Below, piece after piece: positions 17,742 to 24,658 of a stretch of DNA of 39,466 bases (position 1 is its first letter; each line of letters begins with the position of its first letter). The notes beneath the pieces are model-generated. The model searched no databases. It was not told where the DNA came from and worked only from the letters and a program-made list of their open reading frames with translations. A program made the translations under genes and the position numbers. The stretch covers positions 1 to 39,466 of the forward strand of contig UCCS01000139.1 of the NCBI GenBank assembly GCA_900470965.1, written 5' to 3'. Origin of the DNA: Hyphomicrobiales bacterium (lineage in GTDB: Bacteria; Pseudomonadota; Alphaproteobacteria; Rhizobiales; Rhizobiaceae).

Positions 17742-19075
17742 CCCGCATTCTGGCCGAGCATGTGCGGGCGGCACCGACAGAATATTGTCCTGACATCGCT
17801 GACGTCGCCCGACGCTGTATCCTGGATCTGCTGGGCGCTGCTATCGCAGGCGTAGCCATGCCGAGTGCGGTAGCTGCGCGCACCATGGCCGGACCGGTCT
17901 TTGGCAGCGGCGAGGCGCCGATTTGGTGCGCCGGCAGGTGCGCGCCGGCGGGGGCCCTTTTCTGCAACGTCACTGCCGCATCCGCGCTCGACATCGACGA
18001 CGGCAATCGCGCGGCTCGCGGACATCCGGGGGCGTGCGTCATCCCCGCGGCGTTGTTGATAGCTGGCCAGACCGGAGCGACGGGACGTGAGCTGATCAGC
18101 GCGATCATCTGCGGCTATGATGTCGGCGCGCGCATCGCCGCCTCGCAGACGACGGACGGAATTCGCACACGCCAGTCCGGTCGCTGGGCAGCCTTCGCTT
18201 CGGCCGCGACAGCCGGCCGCCTGTTGCAGCTGGAGCCTGTCCGGCTTTCGCATGCTCTCGCCATTTCGGGCGTGATGGCGCCGAACCAGCTTGCCAACGG
18301 CAGTTCCGGCTACTCGCGGCTGACAGGCAACGATGTCAAGGAAGGTATCGCATGGAGCAGCCTGCTCGGCATGACGGCGGCCCATCTCGCGGCTGCCGGT
18401 TTTACAGGGCCTGAGGACCTTCTCGATCACCCGGACTATTACGACGGAAGCCGCATTCTCGGTGAGCTCGGTCGCCATTGGGAAATCGCCGACACCTATT
18501 TCAAGCCCTACGCCTGTTGTCGCTATATTCACCCGGCACTTGATGCCTATAGCGAGCTCGCCGACGAAGATACGATCAGCCCCGAAGACATTGTCGAGGT
18601 CGAGGTCCGAACCTTTGCATGGGCCTTGAAGCTTGCCAACAGGAATGCGCCGGAAAGCATGGTCGACATGCAGTACAGCCTGCCCTATTGCATGGCGATC
18701 CTCGCCATCGACGGCAAGCAAGCGCTCGCACCGATCGGGGCAGATGCTCTTGGTCGAAGCGACCTCAGCCGCTTTGCGCAGAAGGTTCGCCTGAGCATTG
18801 ATACCGATCTCGACCGACCCTTTCCGACGCAGACCCTTTCGCGTGTGATCCTGCGTACCAGAACGCTCGAGTTGACCTCTAAAGTCCATAGTCCGGCCGG
18901 TGACAAGGCGCGGCCGATGAACTGGCAGGCTATCGTCGAGAAATTTCGCTATCTGACGCGCCACCGGCTGCGCGAGGACGAGCAGCAGGACATAGTCGAC
19001 GCCGTTGCCATCTTGCCAGACGGCGATCCTCAGGCGATCACACGGATCCTCCAGGCGGTGCGCCACCCCCTTTGA
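17729..19075 (+). CDS. MmgE/PrpD family protein
   Basis: A 448-residue member of the MmgE/PrpD superfamily. Known activities include 2-methylcitrate dehydratase, cis-aconitate decarboxylase and iminodisuccinate epimerase (the last described in an Agrobacterium). The N-terminal helical domain has DVARRCILDLLGAAIAG and ALDIDDGNRAARGHPGACV (about residues 85-105, with the conserved Asp-Asp and His). Later come GYDVGARIAAS, YFKPYACCRYIHPALDA (about 255-275, a typical K-PY-CR-H active-site segment) and a C-terminal MNWQAIVEKFRYLT. ATG 17729 follows GGAGGTGG at a good distance; an upstream ATG at 17693 lacks this. The sequence does not fix the reaction. Pairing with a cyclodeaminase-family enzyme favours an imino- or N-substituted amino-acid substrate over methylcitrate. 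Confidence 0.85.
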   Translation: MSYLTRILAEHVRAAPTEYCPDIADVARRCILDLLGAAIAGVAMPSAVAARTMAGPVFGSGEAPIWCAGRCAPAGALFCNVTAASALDIDDGNRAARGHPGACVIPAALLIAGQTGATGRELISAIICGYDVGARIAASQTTDGIRTRQSGRWAAFASAATAGRLLQLEPVRLSHALAISGVMAPNQLANGSSGYSRLTGNDVKEGIAWSSLLGMTAAHLAAAGFTGPEDLLDHPDYYDGSRILGELGRHWEIADTYFKPYACCRYIHPALDAYSELADEDTISPEDIVEVEVRTFAWALKLANRNAPESMVDMQYSLPYCMAILAIDGKQALAPIGADALGRSDLSRFAQKVRLSIDTDLDRPFPTQTLSRVILRTRTLELTSKVHSPAGDKARPMNWQAIVEKFRYLTRHRLREDEQQDIVDAVAILPDGDPQAITRILQAVRHPL

Positions 19076-19089
19076 TCGACGGAAGCTGT

Positions 19090-20493
19090 TCAGTCGATCG
19101 GCAAAGAGCGGTGACCGGCAGCAGTTGGCTGGCAGACGAGGCTTCCGTTGAAAACGACCATCCTGCCGGCGACGAGAACGTGGCGGACACGGCCGAGATT
19201 GTTAGTCTCGCTGATGATGACATCGCCGCGTTTTCCCTTGGCGATCGATCCCCGATCGCCAGCCAGTTCCGGAAAGATTCTGGCGACGTTACCCGTCGCC
19301 AGCGCGATCGCTGCTGCGGGCGACATGAACTTCTTTTGTACTACCCGATGAATGGCTTGCAGAATGCCATCCCAGTCGCCGCCCGCGTAATCGGTCGAAA
19401 GCGTATCGACGAGACCCGCGTTGATCAATGCATCGAAGTTGTCCGGGCCGTTGCGCCAGCGCGTGCAAATGCAGTCGAGCGTCGACACATCGACAGCAGC
19501 ACCCAGATCGCGAAGCGCCTTGGCCGTTACCAGCGCTTCTTCTGTCGTGAACGAAGAATGATTGCTGTGGCCGGCTATGATACGCGCCTTCGGATGGATT
19601 CTTGCAAGTCCGATCAGCTGTTCGGCCGTCGGCGCGGCATTATGAAAGATTGCCGGCATCCCGGTGCGAGCGGCTTGTGCGGCGATTTCATCAAGACCGC
19701 GACGGGCGATCCCGACCGATGGCATCACGGTATCACGTATCAATCTACTCAAGCCTTCCGGCGTGAAATTAACCGAAAGCCCATTCTCCTCGATCAGCCG
19801 TGACAACACGTCATTGTTCCGGTCGTGTTTCTTGTCGAGCCTGCTGCCGAGCACGGCCTCCTTGAGTTGGCGGGCCAGCCTTGGATGGACAGCAAGGCCT
19901 GATGCATTCTCGATGGCGTTAGGCAGGAAACGATAGTCCTGCGCCCCGCCGCCGAGTGTCTGGCCGCCGCCAGCTTCGCCCAGCGCTTTGGCGCCGCGGG
20001 CGAGCATCTCGTCGATGGTCGCCGTCAGATGGCGCCCTGCAAGACCCGCCCCGTCGGCGGCTACAGCTGCCGCGATGCTAGAGGGCGTATGGGCGGTGCT
20101 GACATGAATATCGAGCGGATGGGACTGACCTGGCCCAACGTCAATTTCGTCTGGCAGGGCAAGTCCGCAGACGTTTAAAAGTGTGGTCGTACCGGACAGG
20201 AGGTGGCGGTTGCGCTGATAATCGACGTCGTAAGGGTCAAGTGGCAACGATCCGCTCGGCATTGATGGGCCGCAGATGCATCCATGCGCATGGGCATTAA
20301 TGACGCCAGGAAGGACCGTGCACCCACTGGCGTCGATCACATCATAGTCGTCCGCCAATGCGGTCTCGTCCGTTCGCGCGACGGCCTCGATCATTTGGTC
20401 GGACACGAGCACGCTCGCCTTCTCGAGAAACTGGATGCCGTCGCCCGTAAGGACGCTTGCATTGACGATCGCAATAGGGCGATGCGGGCTCAC
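19090..20493 (-). CDS. metal-dependent amidohydrolase
   Basis: A 467-residue amidohydrolase-superfamily enzyme (imidazolonepropionase/dihydroorotase-like fold). The N-terminal beta-sandwich part (VLVSDQMIEAVAR, DASGCTVLPGVI) leads into the metal motif NAHAHG (about 67-72). Later metal ligands are probably in AIFHNAA, AGHSNHSS and the catalytic Asp in LSTDYAGGDWDG. The end has the typical ATGNVARIFP and GSIAKGKRGDVII. The substrate is unknown. The start is GTG 20493, with GGAAGG 6 bp upstream. It follows the OmpR-type regulator by 14 bp on the same strand, so they are likely one operon. It converges with the MmgE/PrpD gene, leaving only 14 bp between the stops. Such enzymes often remove an acyl or ring amide in a catabolic route. 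Confidence 0.87.
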   Translation of the reverse strand: MSPHRPIAIVNASVLTGDGIQFLEKASVLVSDQMIEAVARTDETALADDYDVIDASGCTVLPGVINAHAHGCICGPSMPSGSLPLDPYDVDYQRNRHLLSGTTTLLNVCGLALPDEIDVGPGQSHPLDIHVSTAHTPSSIAAAVAADGAGLAGRHLTATIDEMLARGAKALGEAGGGQTLGGGAQDYRFLPNAIENASGLAVHPRLARQLKEAVLGSRLDKKHDRNNDVLSRLIEENGLSVNFTPEGLSRLIRDTVMPSVGIARRGLDEIAAQAARTGMPAIFHNAAPTAEQLIGLARIHPKARIIAGHSNHSSFTTEEALVTAKALRDLGAAVDVSTLDCICTRWRNGPDNFDALINAGLVDTLSTDYAGGDWDGILQAIHRVVQKKFMSPAAAIALATGNVARIFPELAGDRGSIAKGKRGDVIISETNNLGRVRHVLVAGRMVVFNGSLVCQPTAAGHRSLPID

Positions 20494-20507
20494 GATGTCC
20501 CTTCCTT

Positions 20508-21377
20508 TCAGAATGGATTGGACTCCAGTGCGTATCCGATGCCTCGGACAGTTCGGACGACGTCAAGCTTCATGATTGGCGTTAGCGCCTTGCGAAGCCT
20601 GCCGATATGGACGTTGACGGTCCGCGGATCGACGAAGACACCTTTCGGCCATGCCCCGGACGCCAGTTCATCTCGTTTGAACACTCGTCCGGGATCGCTA
20701 ATCATCACACGCAGCAATTCGAACTCGACCGGGCCAAGATGAATGTCATGCCCGTCAAAGAGAATCCGGTGCGTCCGCGCATCGACGATGAGACCCGAAT
20801 GATTGAGCCGCTCCAGCCCGGCCGATGCCGGGGAAGAGTGATGGTTGCCGACCAAACGTTTTAAGGCGCGAAGATATCGATCGGGTTCGAGCGGTCGCAT
20901 GAATGCCTCTTCGACGCCGACATCCAGGAATTGCGCGAAGCGATGCGATTGTTCGGCTGCGAGAAGGGTGACAATGCGTACATGGCGGGTTGAGCTGTCC
21001 TCCTTCAGCACTCTGCAGAGGCCGAGCGCAAAATCAGGCTGTCCGTCGACAAGGAGCCCAACATTCGTTCTCTCCTTGATAGCGGCAATTGTTTCGGCCG
21101 GGCCCATCGCCAGCTCGGTCGCAAATCCATCCACTGCGAGAATGTGGCGAACCGAAAGGCAGAAGTCGGTATCAAGCGAACTTATGACGACGCTGGATTG
21201 CACAATAGAACCCGCGAGAAATCGAGACGCTCTCTCAAGTTCGACACGTCTTGCATCAACGATGTCACGAACGGTCGGACTCGGCAAACGCTTTGATATT
21301 AAATGATGTTTCAAGGTCTCGCAGTGCTTTGCGATTGCCCGCAGGCCTTCAAATCTGTGAGTTGAATCCCCACGCAT
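20508..21377 (-). CDS. OmpR/PhoB-type response regulator with N-terminal extension and altered receiver
   Basis: A 289-residue regulator. Residues 1-58 are an extra N-terminal part without a known domain (KHCETLKHHLISKRL, VRDIVDARRVELERA). A receiver follows (about 60-180). Its beta-3 Asp survives (VGLLVDGQPD), but the Lys after beta-5 is Arg (EEAFMRPLEP) and the first acidic pair is reduced (VISSLDTD). The C-terminal winged helix is standard PhoB/OmpR type: LGPVEFELLRVM, RVFKRDELASGAW, TVNVHIGRLRKAL, VRTVRGIGYAL. ATG 21377 has AAGAAGAG upstream. It is the first gene before the amidohydrolase and is divergent from a second regulator, with 18 bp between start codons. No histidine kinase is nearby, so it may not depend on phosphorylation in the usual way. 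Confidence 0.85.
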   Translation of the reverse strand: MRGDSTHRFEGLRAIAKHCETLKHHLISKRLPSPTVRDIVDARRVELERASRFLAGSIVQSSVVISSLDTDFCLSVRHILAVDGFATELAMGPAETIAAIKERTNVGLLVDGQPDFALGLCRVLKEDSSTRHVRIVTLLAAEQSHRFAQFLDVGVEEAFMRPLEPDRYLRALKRLVGNHHSSPASAGLERLNHSGLIVDARTHRILFDGHDIHLGPVEFELLRVMISDPGRVFKRDELASGAWPKGVFVDPRTVNVHIGRLRKALTPIMKLDVVRTVRGIGYALESNPF

Positions 21378-21395
21378 CTATGCTCTTCTTGGCTG

Positions 21396-22103
21396 ATGGA
21401 ACCATCAAAGCCGGCAGAAATCTTGATCGCGTCCGACGACCTCACGCTCGCGCAACAGATCGCTCACATCCTCAGGGAAGACGAGCTGGCAACCACGGAG
21501 ATGTCGCCCGAGCGCGTCCTGCACCAGGGTTTAACTCACCACGAGTTTCGGCTCCTCATCGTCGCGATCGTCGTTGAAAGCCACGTTGGCGTTGCCTTGT
21601 GCGAGCAGGTGAAAAATCAAAGCGGTATTCCGATCATCCTTTTGCTTCCACCGGAACGGCATCTCGATGGTATTGAAGCCGGAGCCGACTTCTGCCTGCC
21701 GCTTGACAGCGATCCAAAGCGACTGATGACGCATGTTCGCGCGCTGCTGCGGCGATCGGGGCCGGCCTCCAGAAAAGGCGGACGAAGTCTGCGTTTCGAT
21801 GGCTTTCGCATTGATATGGACCGGCGTCAGTTGTTTGCGCCCGATGGTTCGATCGTCAAACTTCTCGGAGCCGAGTTCGAAATCCTGCTCGCCTTATGCC
21901 GCCATCCGGGCACCGTTCTGTCTCGCGCCACTTTGCTCGACGCAACGCATATAGGCCTTGGCAGGCCGCTCGAGCGCAGCATCGACGTTCATATCTGTCG
22001 GCTTCGGCGCAGCCTTTCCAAGGCGCAGGCCAATGCTGGCGAACTTATCCAGACCGTGCGGCTCGGCGGCTATGCCCTTATTTCCTCGATCAACCCTGAA
22101 TAA
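21396..22103 (+). CDS. OmpR/PhoB-type regulator with a degenerate (pseudo)receiver
   Basis: A 235-residue protein with a receiver (7-118) and a C-terminal winged helix (135-230). The first acidic pair is kept (EILIASDDLTLA). The phospho-acceptor position on beta-3 has no Asp (RLLIVAIVVES), and the Lys after beta-5 is Leu (DFCLPLD). It therefore probably cannot be switched by phosphorylation. The DNA-binding half is intact: LLGAEFEILLALC, TVLSRATLLDA, SIDVHICRLRRSL, IQTVRLGGYALIS. No good ribosome site precedes ATG 21396, and no other in-frame start exists upstream (a stop lies at 21363). Its promoter must overlap the start of the divergent regulator. The pair probably controls the neighbouring amidohydrolase and cyclodeaminase operons, by inference. 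Confidence 0.83.
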   Translation: MEPSKPAEILIASDDLTLAQQIAHILREDELATTEMSPERVLHQGLTHHEFRLLIVAIVVESHVGVALCEQVKNQSGIPIILLLPPERHLDGIEAGADFCLPLDSDPKRLMTHVRALLRRSGPASRKGGRSLRFDGFRIDMDRRQLFAPDGSIVKLLGAEFEILLALCRHPGTVLSRATLLDATHIGLGRPLERSIDVHICRLRRSLSKAQANAGELIQTVRLGGYALISSINPE

Positions 22104-22220
22104 GTAAGGATTCAAAAAATCGTCTCATGAGTGTTTAATCGCTGCAGGATACTTCAATTGCGGTTAAATCTCGGCCGGCGATCTAGCAGCCTCGCTTGGC
22201 CGGCTAAGGAGCGATGCGCC

Positions 22221-22925
22221 GTGAAGAAAAATCTGGATACCTTGATTGATGTTTTGAGCCTTTCGGACGACGACCAATCCAAGCAACTCGCATTGCACAA
22301 GTTTGCACAGCAATGTGGGTTCGAGCATTATGCCTATGTCAATATTCGCCCGAGCCTTCCCGAAGTCTTCACCGATTATCCCAGGAAATGGACGGATATC
22401 TATTTTGCCAATCGGTACCAGAGGATCGATCCCGTTATTGCCTCCGCCAAGCGCATGCGAAGACCTTTTTATTGGTCATCGCTGCCGCTGCATCGGGCCT
22501 CGACAGCGGCGGAGCGGAGATTTTACGCTCATGCACGTCAGTTCGGTATCGTTTCCGGCTTGTCGATCCCAATCGGCGTCGCACTCGGCCGCACTGCAGT
22601 CCTGACACTTGCATCCCACCTGCCGGACTTTAAGGGAGAGGGCAAGCTCGACGACATACAGGCGATCACCGCAACGACGCTCTTATATGCGCTCCTGAAG
22701 AGACGTGATCCATCGACAATGGCGGAGCCCCAGATCCATCTCACCGTCAGAGAGAAGCAATGTCTGTATTGGCTCGCAGTGGGAAAATCCTTATCGCTCA
22801 CCGCCGATATTCTCGAGATCAAGAAAGACACCGTGCGCCATTATCTCAAGTTGGCCCGAGGCAAGCTCGGCGCCGACAACACGATAAATGCAGTCCATGT
22901 AGCCACACGATTGGGGCTTATCTGA
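22221..22925 (+). CDS. traR: TraR-like quorum-sensing activator (LuxR family)
   Basis: A 234-residue LuxR-type regulator, the same length as Ti-plasmid TraR. With GTG 22221 as start, the acyl-homoserine-lactone pocket residues fall at the classical TraR numbers: Y53, W57, Y61, D70 and W85 (TDYPRKWTDIYF, QRIDPV, FYWSS). The C-terminal LuxR helix-turn-helix is complete (LTVREKQCLYWLAVGKS, KDTVRHYLKLARGKLGA). GTG has AAGGAG 10 bp upstream. The frame opens earlier at ATG 22131, but that would add 30 unlike residues. It presumably senses the signal made by TraI (33967-34596) and activates the traI-trb operon. No anti-activator traM is found beside it, unlike in Ti and many Sym plasmids. Confidence 0.88.
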   Translation: MKKNLDTLIDVLSLSDDDQSKQLALHKFAQQCGFEHYAYVNIRPSLPEVFTDYPRKWTDIYFANRYQRIDPVIASAKRMRRPFYWSSLPLHRASTAAERRFYAHARQFGIVSGLSIPIGVALGRTAVLTLASHLPDFKGEGKLDDIQAITATTLLYALLKRRDPSTMAEPQIHLTVREKQCLYWLAVGKSLSLTADILEIKKDTVRHYLKLARGKLGADNTINAVHVATRLGLI

Positions 22926-23023
22926 TCTGGCGCTGCAAAAGACGCCCTGCTGATGTCTTGCTCCCGGCTGGACGGCCGACGACAGAGACGCGATGGCATT
23001 TTAGCATTTCCGAATCTTCATCC

Positions 23024-23057
23024 TTGACTCGATCAAAAATGAGAACATAATAAGAAC
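23024..23057 (+). promoter_or_regulatory. sigma-70-type promoter with an embedded LexA (SOS) box
   Basis: TTGACT (23024-23029), 16 bp, CATAAT (23046-23051) form a strong promoter for the gene at 23078. GAAC (23043-23046), seven bases, GAAC (23054-23057) is an exact alphaproteobacterial LexA box overlapping the -10. LexA should repress it until DNA damage. Confidence 0.85.
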
Positions 23058-23077
23058 ATCACCACCCAAAAGGAAGG

Positions 23078-23476
23078 ATGACGGCGATGAGCAATTTGCC
23101 GAACGATACGTTATGGCAAGAAGCAGACCTCGATAGGGTGCCTCAAGGCACCTATTGGACGCCTCCTGCGCCCCTGAGCATTTATGAGCTGGAACCTAAG
23201 CTTCGTGCCGCGGTGTCGCAGGCTATCGAAACCCGCTGCGACAGGGTTGATCAATTCGAGATCCTCCTTGCCCATGCCTTTGATATGGAAACATGCGCTC
23301 CGGTCGGGACCTTCGTGGTTTCGGCTGACGAAGCTGGCGGCCGAGCCGTTGGCATTTTTAGCGACCGCGGCGAGGTCGGCATCAAGGAGCCGATGTGGTT
23401 TGCCTTCGATGGCGACACTGACGAAGCTTTCAAGGCGCTGCATGACCGGGTCAAAGAAAGCGGCTATCTGCCGTGA
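23078..23476 (+). CDS. conserved-looking hypothetical protein, SOS-regulated
   Basis: A 132-residue soluble, acidic protein (MSNLPNDTLWQEADLDRVPQ; later LSIYELEPKLRAAVSQAIET, and IKEPMWFAFDGDTDEAFKAL near the end). No signal peptide, membrane segment or nucleic-acid-binding motif is visible, and I do not recognise the family. The start is ATG 23078 or ATG 23087. AGGAAGG (23071-23077) is very close to the first and 9 bp from the second, so the shorter form is quite possible. The gene stands alone behind a strong promoter with a perfect LexA box and is followed by a long hairpin. It is thus a damage-inducible single-gene unit between traR and the trb operon. Possible roles include damage tolerance or plasmid response to SOS; nothing in the sequence decides. 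Confidence 0.75.
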   Translation: MTAMSNLPNDTLWQEADLDRVPQGTYWTPPAPLSIYELEPKLRAAVSQAIETRCDRVDQFEILLAHAFDMETCAPVGTFVVSADEAGGRAVGIFSDRGEVGIKEPMWFAFDGDTDEAFKALHDRVKESGYLP

Positions 23477-23501
23477 TATTCGGCGGCTCCGACTTGCGGA
23501 C

Positions 23502-23532
23502 TTCTGCCCGTCGATGACGCCATCGGGCAGAA
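23502..23532 (+). terminator. strong hairpin after the SOS gene
   Basis: TTCTGCCCG (23502-23510) and CGGGCAGAA (23524-23532) form a perfect 9-bp stem. Inside it ATG and CAT extend the stem around a short loop. It begins 25 bp after the stop at 23476. There is no T run on either side, so it may be a transcript-stabilising hairpin or a weak terminator. Confidence 0.5.
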
Positions 23533-23985
23533 CTAGCAATGCCGGAAATGAACCGCTCCCAAAACTCTCGCGCTGGTCCTTGGAGGAGGCGCGGGATGTT
23601 GGGGCAACGCTCTTTGTCCGGCGCTGTCCCTGCAATACAACGTGGCGCCTCCTGCCGGGCGTCCTCAAATTCCGAAATATGCAACGTGAGTGCTTACCTC
23701 GATTTTCATGGGAGGTCCACGTGCGCAGATTAAAGGCCGAAGGGATGCAGTAGCACAGCCCACACCCAGCCTGACTGGCTGTGGGCCAGTCGGCAGGGCA
23801 AGGCTTTGGCCAATAATTTAGACTGAGGGAACAAAGGGCCGCTTTCCAAGTATGGGCATTGGGATCGTGCGGCGGGTGTTGTCCACCCTTACTGCCCTCT
23901 GTGTCGACCCGTGCGATCCCACCACTCCTACAGAGCTGGCCGCGACCGGCAGGGTCTCTTGCCCAGGATCCGGCTGACTCCTTCC
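23533..23985. other. intergenic stretch, no supported gene
   Basis: Several long frames run through this stretch on both strands, including one antisense to the SOS gene that continues to 24121. None has a ribosome site, a recognisable domain or natural amino-acid make-up. No repeats or mobile-element ends were seen. Confidence 0.5.
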
Positions 23986-24252
23986 TCATCGTGGCCACCA
24001 AACCACTATTGTTGCTGTGGCAAAAACGAGGGCCGCCAAGATGGCAAATACAAGCCACGCCAGAAGAGCCTGGGCAAGGCGATGAAGCCGGAAGAACCGC
24101 GGTCGCAAACGATCGACCCACGGAACTTCTCCGAGATCCCTTAGGCGTTTTTTTCCTCCCCCGGCGACCATCCTCGTGCTCAAGCTGACGTTGCTGGACG
24201 AAGTAACGCGGATCAAGGCTTTTGGTTTGCCGGATGCATCCGCACCTGTCAT
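23986..24252 (-). CDS. possible small membrane protein, up to 88 residues
   Basis: The frame reads a polar, basic N-terminal part (KKRLRDLGEVPWVDRLRPRF) followed by one C-terminal membrane segment (LLAWLVFAILAALVFATAT) and WWPR. Such a basic region plus a single hydrophobic tail is protein-like. Start codons are uncertain: ATG 24252 lacks a ribosome site, and ATG 24171 (61 residues, MVAGGG) has only GAGG directly adjacent. I do not recognise a family. It lies between the SOS gene and the trb operon, in the place where Ti-type plasmids usually have traM or tra genes, but it does not resemble TraM. Treat as tentative. Confidence 0.4.
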   Translation of the reverse strand: MTGADASGKPKALIRVTSSSNVSLSTRMVAGGGKKRLRDLGEVPWVDRLRPRFFRLHRLAQALLAWLVFAILAALVFATATIVVWWPR

Positions 24253-24299
24253 TTTCGCGCTCGCCGTTTCGCCAGCAATCGATTTTTTGCCGATCAGCT

Positions 24300-24324
24300 G
24301 GAACTTTCTTTCATACTTTCGGTT
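24300..24324 (+). promoter_or_regulatory. candidate EcfG/RpoE2 stress promoter of a short transcript
   Basis: GGAAC (24300-24304), 16 bases, GGTT (24321-24324) on the plus strand, three of four -10 bases of the general-stress consensus. The next plus-strand gene is far away, but a strong plus-strand terminator lies about 90 bp downstream. Confidence 0.5.
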
Positions 24325-24330
24325 TTTCTA

Positions 24331-24435
24331 ATGGACCGCCTGACGACATGTTTGTCTTCCAGCCTTTAGCGAATCGTTTGTGCGGTCCAATTTTCCACTC
24401 CCTCTACTCCTGCCCGCTCCGGCGGGCGCCTTTTT
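24331..24435 (+). ncRNA. candidate stress-induced small RNA, about 105 nt
   Basis: The stretch is bounded by an EcfG-type promoter (24300-24324) and a GC-rich hairpin with a T run (24412-24435), both in plus orientation. Inside, the only ATG frame starts at 24331, has 12 codons and no ribosome site. The simplest reading is a small non-coding RNA. It would be transcribed toward the 3' end of trbI and end about 220 bp before it, so it is not antisense to trbI. I cannot assign it to a known RNA family. Confidence 0.45.
24412..24435 (+). terminator. rho-independent terminator, plus strand
   Basis: GCCCGC (24412-24417), loop TCCG, GCGGGC (24422-24427), then GCC and five T residues (24431-24435). 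The T run is on the plus strand only, so it does not terminate the trb operon, which runs the other way. Confidence 0.7.
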
Positions 24436-24658
24436 GCCCGTCAGATCCATGCACGGCCTTGATTCTCATTCGGCAGCTGCTTCTCGCCAAAACAGCCCAC
24501 CGGCAGCCGCACCGGATCCCGACGTTCCGCGGCATGGTCAATGCGCTCGACTGACAAATTTGTAGCGTGTGCGCGTCCTTGCGGCACCACCGAGGCAGCG
24601 ATGTCGCTATGCCAATAGCTGTGCGAGCTGGACAGCGGGAGGCTCTTGCCGGTTGAAA

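Noticed and set aside
17435..19066. 543-codon minus-strand frame antisense to the MmgE/PrpD gene
   Set aside because: Arg/Ala-rich, no domain, no ribosome site; the plus-strand genes have clear motifs and starts. Long antisense frames are common in GC-rich DNA.
22131..22220. Longer traR starting at ATG 22131
   Set aside because: The GTG 22221 start puts all the ligand-pocket residues at TraR numbering and has a ribosome site; the extra 30 residues are unlike TraR.
23111..24121. 336-codon minus-strand frame across the SOS gene and its downstream gap
   Set aside because: Composition is not protein-like (Cys, Arg, Ser rich), and it is antisense to a gene with a strong promoter.
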